Shown: positions 58,223 through 64,000 of the stretch, one piece after another
Layout: every line of letters begins with the position of its first letter
Numbering within the stretch: position 1 is the stretch's first letter
Source: Dehalococcoidia bacterium
GTDB taxonomy: Bacteria; Chloroflexota; Dehalococcoidia; Dehalococcoidales; UBA3254
Assembly: GCA_025361145.1 (NCBI GenBank)
Contig: JANYAV010000012.1
Span: 122,270 to 186,269 of the forward strand
Reading direction: 5' to 3'
Length of the DNA: 64,000 nt
Notes under the pieces: generated by a model
Database searches by the model: none
What the model saw: only the letters and a program-made list of their open reading frames with translations
What the model was told of the DNA's origin: nothing
Position numbers and translations under genes: made by a program

Positions 58223-58765
58223 CTAGTTAGCATTTGAAGCGGGAAGCTGTAAGCTGAGAGGATAATTATCGACTCCACCCCATTTATTCGGAGGCCAGGT
58301 GAACAGCCATGCACGGCCCATGATATTCTCTTTGGGTACGGTCCAACCCGTGGAGGAATCGTTGCTATTATTGCGGTTATCCCCCAGGACGAAGTAGTTA
58401 TTGCTGGGGACTTGATAGGCTAACAGGGTATAGCCAGGGGGGTCTTTAACATAGGGTTCGTTCAGTTTGTTTCCATCAATGTAAACAGCTCTGTCCTTGA
58501 CTTCTATGATGTCGCCGGGCAGTCCGATGATCCGCTTCATCTGGTCTAAGTCCCCGTTAGGTGATTTGTAGTAAACGATGTCGCCACGATTGGGTTCGTC
58601 AAAACGGAAGGCGATTTTGTTAATCAGCAAACGTTCACCGACATGGAGTCCGGGTTCCATAGCGTCGCTTATTACGGCATCACTGCCAACCACCAATCGC
58701 AGAAGGATAAAGATTACGATAGCAATGACCAGTGTACCGATCAATTCCCTGACAAAATTACGCAT
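58223..58765 (-). CDS. Signal peptidase I paralog with Ala at catalytic Ser position
   Basis: VISDAMEPGLHVGERL (A for S); QMKRIIGLPGD (K kept); GDNRNNSNDS. Confidence 0.9.
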   Translation of the reverse strand: MRNFVRELIGTLVIAIVIFILLRLVVGSDAVISDAMEPGLHVGERLLINKIAFRFDEPNRGDIVYYKSPNGDLDQMKRIIGLPGDIIEVKDRAVYIDGNKLNEPYVKDPPGYTLLAYQVPSNNYFVLGDNRNNSNDSSTGWTVPKENIMGRAWLFTWPPNKWGGVDNYPLSLQLPASNAN

Positions 58766-58893
58766 TAGTCTCCCTCTATAGGAAATTATAATTAATGTTA
58801 CACCTTAAGAAAAGGATAATCCAGCGGAATTTGGTCCTTTATATAATGCAGAATTCAGGTATGTAAAAATTACAGTATCATTCTTAGCCCGTC

Positions 58894-58922
58894 TTGACGG
58901 CAGGGGTGTCTTTTAGTAGAAT
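58894..58922 (+). promoter_or_regulatory. Promoter of tRNA-Val
   Basis: TTGACG-N17-TAGAAT. Confidence 0.7.
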
Positions 58923-58940
58923 TAGCTTTGTTGGTTCTAC

Positions 58941-59017
58941 GGGTGGTTAGCTCAGTTGGTTAGAGCACTGCGTTGACATCGCAGAGGTCATTGGTTCGAG
59001 CCCATTACCACCCACCA
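58941..59017 (+). tRNA. tRNA-Val (anticodon GAC), CCA encoded
   Basis: GGGTGGTTAGCTCAGTTGGTTAGAGCACTGCGTTGACATCGCAG...ACCACCCACCA. Confidence 0.95.
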
Positions 59018-59348
59018 TTAAATTAGATGCAAATCCTTTCTCAAGTTTGTTAATCCCTGTTAATCCCTGTCTTTTGGTTTTTATGTATTCCCGCATATAA
59101 GCTCTGTATTCTTCGGTGTTTTTCCTGGGTATTCTTATTTAATTTATCTTTCAATAAATGCTAAGTTAAGCTGATAAGAAACTACCGTGATCGCTTATTC
59201 TGACGCCTGGTAGAATATCTATGTTCAATTCTTTTTACATAAGATGCCCCTTATTGTCTTGCCATGGACATCAGAGGCGCCGTCTTTAAACAAGAGAACA
59301 TGTTACAATCCAATCTAAATAATTAAGTCAATTGCTGCGCGGCCAGGC

Positions 59349-59685
59349 TCCCTATTCATGATAAATTTACATTCAATCACTGTTTTATGGGATTCTTTGT
59401 TAAACCGATGGTAAGAAATCACTTTTGACAAACCTTTATATTTGTGATAAAACTAACATATTAAATCTGTTATATAGTATTATTTGTTCAACTGATCGAT
59501 AAAAACTAGCTTTTGACAAACCTATTTATTTGTGATAAGTTTACATACAATAACTGCTTTGTGAGGTTATCGAATTCTCTGGTTAAAGAATCCAACTTTT
59601 AGACAAAATATTTATTCGTGATACTTTAACATACATCTGCTGCTTTATGGGACTATCCAGATTACTACGGTAAGGGGTATTACTT
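59349..59685. repeat. Four degenerate tandem copies of a ~86-88 bp unit upstream of dppB-like gene
   Basis: GATA anchors at 59360, 59446, 59534, 59620; TTTTGACAAA-N8-TTTGTGATAA conserved in copies 2 and 3, weaker in copy 4. Confidence 0.75.
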
Positions 59686-59805
59686 TACTGATCGTGTTAT
59701 GAAGGGATAGGGAATATCACTACCTATGTCGTTTATACTGTTGAAGCTTATACTTTAAAACACTGTAAATATAGAAATTAGTGATTATACTACGTAGGGC
59801 AAGAA

Positions 59806-60723
59806 ATGACAAGATATTTAATTAACCGGTTAACTCAAGGCATCATCGCTCTTTTTCTTTCTTCGGTTCTCGTCTTTATTCTACTAAGGATGACGGGCGA
59901 CCCAACATTGTTGCTGCTTACCCCGGATGCTACCCTGGCTGATGTAGCTGCGTTAAGGGTACAATTAGGGTTAGATCAGCCATATCCTGTGCAGTATTTC
60001 CTGTTCATGCGTAATATACTGCAGGGCGATTTTGGAAATTCTCTTTTCTATCATCGTCCGGTATTAGACCTCATAGCTGCCAGGTTCCCCGCAACTCTCC
60101 TATTAGCAATAACCGCTAACGCACTGGGAATGGCTATCGCTTTGCCCTTTGGTGTGATCGCAGCAACTCATAGAGAAAAATGGCAGGATACTATGGCCAA
60201 AGTCACGGCTATCTTAGGTCAGTCTCTGCCTAATTTCTGGCTGGGTATCGTTTTAATTCAGATCTTTTCAGTATGGCTGGGTTGGCTGCCATCGTCCGGT
60301 TATGGTAGCTTGAAATTCCTGATTCTTCCTGCTGTCGCTCTAGGCTTTGGTTCCGTAGCTGCCATCCTTCGTTTGACCCGCTCTTCGATGCTTGATGTCC
60401 TGAGCGCCGACTATATAAGACTGGCTCGAATTAAAGGACTCCCGGAGCGATTGGTAATCTGGAAGCATGCTTTGCGCAACGCTTTGATTCCGGTGGTGAC
60501 CTTTGCTGGTATATATTTCGTAAGAACTCTGGCCGGTTCCGTTGTTGTTGAAACAATTTTCGCCTGGCCTGGCGTAGGTAGACTGGCCTATGAAGCTGTA
60601 GTTAGAAGAGATTTCCCGGTGGAACAGGGTATTCTGATTTTGTTCACCGCGCTTTTCATTTTATTTAACCTGATGATTGATATAATTTATTTGTTCCTCG
60701 ACCCAAGGGTAAAATTAAGATAA
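59806..60723 (+). CDS. Peptide/nickel ABC transporter permease, DppB/OppB-like
   Basis: RLTQGIIALFLSSVLVFILLRMTGDP; ALRNALIPVVTFAG. Confidence 0.93.
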   Translation: MTRYLINRLTQGIIALFLSSVLVFILLRMTGDPTLLLLTPDATLADVAALRVQLGLDQPYPVQYFLFMRNILQGDFGNSLFYHRPVLDLIAARFPATLLLAITANALGMAIALPFGVIAATHREKWQDTMAKVTAILGQSLPNFWLGIVLIQIFSVWLGWLPSSGYGSLKFLILPAVALGFGSVAAILRLTRSSMLDVLSADYIRLARIKGLPERLVIWKHALRNALIPVVTFAGIYFVRTLAGSVVVETIFAWPGVGRLAYEAVVRRDFPVEQGILILFTALFILFNLMIDIIYLFLDPRVKLR

Positions 60724-60753
60724 GGTATCGATAGGTATTACTGGAGTTAAATT

Positions 60754-61629
60754 ATGAACAAAGTTTTCCATAAGCGAAGATTATTTGGGAAAAGGTTTGG
60801 AAAAGTTAACCCCGGTGTTGTGATCTCTCTTGTTATACTGGCGGGGTTTATTATTTGTGGTATTTTCGCTCCATTTATTGCCCCTTATAGTCCCACCAAT
60901 ATTAATTTAGGTGATGCTTTAAAGCCGCCGGCTTTTCAAGCAGGGGGTGATGTACATTATCCTCTGGGGACCGATCGGTTGGGTAGAGATGTGCTCAGTC
61001 GTATTATCTTTGGTGCTAGGGTATCATTGCAGGTGGCTGCTATAGGCGTCGTAGCTAGCGGCATAATCGGGCTGACTTTGGGTGTAATTTCAGGTTACAA
61101 GGGTGGTTGGATCGACATTATTATTCAAAGAGCAGTAGACATAATGTTAGGACTGCCCATGATCCTAATCGCTATGGTCTTGGCCATTATCTTTGGTGCT
61201 TCTATTCTTAACGTTGCCTTTGTTCTGATTATTATATTCTGGGCGACTTTTGCTCGGCAGTCGCGTGCCGAAACTCTGAAGCTTAGGAATCTCGACTTTG
61301 TCACGCTGGCGCGCACTTCGGGGACTTCAGACTTCATCATAATACTTAGACATATCGTTCCTAACGTTATGGGAAGTATGCTTGTTTTGGCTACTCTTAA
61401 TGTGGGCGCTACCATAACGCTTGAAGCTACTTTAAGCTTTTTGGGAGCAGGTATTCCTCCCCCAGCGCCATCATGGGGTCTGATGACTGCTGATGGAAGG
61501 GATATGGTTGTCACAGCCTGGTGGTTGTCTTTTATGCCTGGGGTGGCTATCAGTCTGGTGGTGCTTGCCTGCAACGTTTTTGGCGACTGGCTACGGGACA
61601 GACTTGACCCCAAGCTGCGCACTATCTAG
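60754..61629 (+). CDS. Peptide/nickel ABC transporter permease, DppC/OppC-like
   Basis: HYPLGTDRLGRDVLSRIIFGARVSL. Confidence 0.93.
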   Translation: MNKVFHKRRLFGKRFGKVNPGVVISLVILAGFIICGIFAPFIAPYSPTNINLGDALKPPAFQAGGDVHYPLGTDRLGRDVLSRIIFGARVSLQVAAIGVVASGIIGLTLGVISGYKGGWIDIIIQRAVDIMLGLPMILIAMVLAIIFGASILNVAFVLIIIFWATFARQSRAETLKLRNLDFVTLARTSGTSDFIIILRHIVPNVMGSMLVLATLNVGATITLEATLSFLGAGIPPPAPSWGLMTADGRDMVVTAWWLSFMPGVAISLVVLACNVFGDWLRDRLDPKLRTI

Positions 61630-61741
61630 GCTAAGAGTCTGGCAGTCATAAAGTTTGGATATAAAATAAGATAGTTTATCCACAAAGCAAAAGTCAACTA
61701 AAAAGGCCTGAGTGAGACAATATGGTCTGGGAGGGGTTCTA

Positions 61742-62719
61742 ATGAGTGAGCTGGCAAATAGCCACCTCCTGCAAGTTATCGATCTGAAGACGCATTTTTT
61801 CGTTAGCCGCGGTACGCTTAAGGCTGTGGATGGCGTGAGCTTTTACTTAAATAAAGGCGAGGTGCTGGGCATCGTAGGAGAATCAGCTTGCGGCAAGAGT
61901 GTTACTGGGCTCTCTTTAATGAGGCTAATTGAACCTCCGGGGAAGATTGTAGGCGGGCAAATACTCTTTAATGGCGAAGACCTGCTGAAACTCGGTGAAA
62001 AAGATATGCTAAAAATCAGGGGCCGACAGATTACGATGATTCAACAGAATCCTGACACTTCGCTTAATCCGGTTTTTAGAATAGGTAACCAGATAGCCGA
62101 AGCCATTACCACCCATCGTAAGCTGAGTAAAGAAGCGCTGAATGAGAAAGTAATCGAGCTATTAAGACTTGTCAGGATACCATCTCCTGAGGTGCGGGCA
62201 CTGGACTATCCTCATCAGATGAGCGGGGGTATGAGACAAAGGATAGCTGGTGCCATAGCTCTGGCCTGCGATGCTAACCTGCTTATTGCTGATGAGCCGA
62301 CAACTAACCTGGATGTGACTACCCAGGCGCAATACATTAAATTGTTGGAGCAAATCCAGAGCGAAACTGGGGTCGGAATTATATTTATTACGCATGACTT
62401 TGGTATTGTTTCTACTCTTACCGATAGGGTGGCTGTAATGTATGCGGGCAGAATAGTTGAAACTGGCCCTACCAAGGATTTAATGGAAAAACCTGCTCAT
62501 CCGTATACTCGTGCTTTACTTGACTCGGTGCCTAAACCTGGTTCCAGCTCAACACGTTTACACAGCATCCAGGGCGGGCCGCCCAATCCAAATAAAATGC
62601 CGCCAGGTTGCCGCTTTGCTCCAAGGTGCGAAAAAGTAAAACCCGAGTGTCTTAAAGAATATCCTCCAGAAGTGAAAATAAATAATAATAGATCTGCGAG
62701 TTGTTACTATGTCGGATAA
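61742..62719 (+). CDS. Peptide ABC transporter ATPase, DppD/OppD-like
   Basis: GESACGKSVTGLS; MSGGMRQRIAGAIALAC; DEPTTNLDVTTQAQ; ATG 61742 preferred over track start 61712. Confidence 0.94.
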   Translation: MSELANSHLLQVIDLKTHFFVSRGTLKAVDGVSFYLNKGEVLGIVGESACGKSVTGLSLMRLIEPPGKIVGGQILFNGEDLLKLGEKDMLKIRGRQITMIQQNPDTSLNPVFRIGNQIAEAITTHRKLSKEALNEKVIELLRLVRIPSPEVRALDYPHQMSGGMRQRIAGAIALACDANLLIADEPTTNLDVTTQAQYIKLLEQIQSETGVGIIFITHDFGIVSTLTDRVAVMYAGRIVETGPTKDLMEKPAHPYTRALLDSVPKPGSSSTRLHSIQGGPPNPNKMPPGCRFAPRCEKVKPECLKEYPPEVKINNNRSASCYYVG

Positions 62720-63692
62720 TACAAAAACTAAAAATGATAATGTCCTGCTTGAATTCATCGACGTCAAGAAGTATTTTCCAATAAGGCAGGGAGTCTTCGC
62801 TAAAACCAAAGGCTATATTAAGGCTGTCGATGGCATCTCCTATGATATAAGAAAAGGAGAGACATTTGGATTGGTGGGTGAGTCTGGCTGCGGCAAGAGT
62901 ACGACTTCCAAGCTAGTTTTGCTTATAGAGCCGATTACCAGTGGCAAAATATTATTCGACGGAAAAGATATTAGCAATCTCTCTCAAAGTGAGCGTCAGG
63001 CATATCGTGAGTCAGTACAGCCTGTCTTCCAGGATCCGACCGGTTCTCTGGATCCTCGCTGTCGAGTAAGCACAATCATCGCTGAGCCTTTGCAGGTCAG
63101 AAAAAACATGACCAAAGAACAGATACATGCCAGAGTGCTGGAAGTACTGGAGATGGCCGGTCTACGAAGTGACCACGCAGAGCTTTTCCCTCATCAGTTT
63201 AGCGGCGGGCAGAGACAAAGAATTGCCATGGCGAGGGCACTATCAACTGAACCCAAGCTTATTATTTTGGATGAGCCTATTTCTTCTCTAGATGTATCCA
63301 TCCGCGCTAATATGATGAACCAGTTACTGGACCTGCAGGCAAAACTGGGTATAAGCTATATGTTAATAGCCCATGACCTGGCAGTTATTCTGCATATGAG
63401 TACCAGAGTGGCTGTTATGTATGTTGGTAAAATAGTAGAGACTGGTGATAGCAAAGAGTTATATGAGCATACCGCTCACCCCTACACCAAGGCACTCTTC
63501 GCTGCTGCTTTTCATAGTGCTAACGAGGGAGCGCTTATACTACCTGGTGAGGTAGCCAGTCCCTATAATCCGCCCTCGGGCTGTCATTTTCATCCCAGAT
63601 GTCCCAATGCCATGCCGAAATGTAAAGAAATTGAGCCCCTGCTTAAGGAAATTTCTCCGGGACACAAAGCCGCCTGCCATCTTTTTAAGTAG
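62709..63692 (+). CDS. Peptide ABC transporter ATPase, DppF/OppF-like
   Basis: GESGCGKSTTSKL; FSGGQRQRIAMARAL; DEPISSLDVSI. Confidence 0.94.
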   Translation: MSDNTKTKNDNVLLEFIDVKKYFPIRQGVFAKTKGYIKAVDGISYDIRKGETFGLVGESGCGKSTTSKLVLLIEPITSGKILFDGKDISNLSQSERQAYRESVQPVFQDPTGSLDPRCRVSTIIAEPLQVRKNMTKEQIHARVLEVLEMAGLRSDHAELFPHQFSGGQRQRIAMARALSTEPKLIILDEPISSLDVSIRANMMNQLLDLQAKLGISYMLIAHDLAVILHMSTRVAVMYVGKIVETGDSKELYEHTAHPYTKALFAAAFHSANEGALILPGEVASPYNPPSGCHFHPRCPNAMPKCKEIEPLLKEISPGHKAACHLFK

Positions 63693-63788
63693 TAGTGGCT
63701 TTGAAATCTAATGATTTAGCTATTGTAATTTCTCTTTTATCTAAATATACTGTTTACATAGTAGTTAAATAAGAGCAAGGAGAAGAGA

Positions 63789-64000
63789 ATGAAAAAATTG
63801 GTTATCCTGTTAGCTATCCTTTTAGTTAGTGTCCTTATCATTACCGGCTGTTCCCCCGTTGCAACTACCACTGTTAAGCCCACAACCACGACTGTTGTGC
63901 CAACAACGACAGCAGCAGAAGTACCTACCGTTACCTGGGAACAAGCTAGAGATCCGAAATACGTCAATCAAAAAATAACTGTCACTGGTCCGATTGTTCA
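63789..64000 (+). CDS. Lipoprotein, truncated by window end
   Basis: Own translation: MKKLVILLAILLVSVLIITGCSPVATTTVKPTTTTVVPTTTAAEVPTVTWEQARDPKYVNQKITVTGPIV...; lipobox ITGC. Confidence 0.8.
   Translation, partial: MKKLVILLAILLVSVLIITGCSPVATTTVKPTTTTVVPTTTAAEVPTVTWEQARDPKYVNQKITVTGPIV

Noticed and set aside
59049-59070. Tandem TAATCCCTGT TAATCCCTGT after tRNA-Val
   Set aside because: Only two 10-bp units; similar short duplications are common in intergenic DNA.
1-64000. CRISPR arrays, prophage, transposases, toxin-antitoxin or defence islands
   Set aside because: Looked for direct repeats with spacers and typical protein motifs on both strands; none supported.

Overview
Mostly conserved housekeeping DNA from a bacterium. 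Gene order, low-to-moderate GC and protein style suggest Chloroflexota/Dehalococcoidia; this is inference, no search was run. Roughly 0.4-20.6 kb is a ribosomal super-operon: rpsL-rpsG-fusA-rpsJ-rplC-D-W-B-rpsS-rplV-rpsC-rplP-rpmC-rpsQ-rplN-X-E-rpsZ-rpsH-rplF-R-rpsE-rpmD-rplO-secY-adk-map-infA-rpmJ-rpsM-K-D-rpoA-rplQ-truA-rplM-rpsI, preceded by the 3' end of pheT. It is followed by rnc, a class I/II aminotransferase-like gene, an MFS transporter, tRNA-Asn, a rhomboid protease, glyA, polX, secA, prs, valS, coaBC, coaX, nnr, a glcD-like gene, an MBL hydrolase, thiolase, enoyl-CoA hydratase, a CMP-kinase-like gene, a lone response regulator, a propionyl-CoA synthetase-like gene, a Na+/solute symporter, the rib operon, an HDAC-family gene, mutL, pyrE, two tandem lepB genes, tRNA-Val and a dpp/opp ABC operon. 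No CRISPR, transposase or prophage was seen. I see no complete novel multi-gene system. The most interesting signals are: (i) an aminotransferase-fold protein whose PLP-lysine position reads Ser; (ii) a tandem signal peptidase paralog whose catalytic Ser reads Ala; (iii) a response regulator that appears to start at AUA with an ideal SD; (iv) four degenerate ~87-bp tandem repeats carrying promoter/operator-like elements ahead of the dpp operon; (v) heptanucleotide repeat tracts at several gene ends; and several leader hairpins and a uORF.
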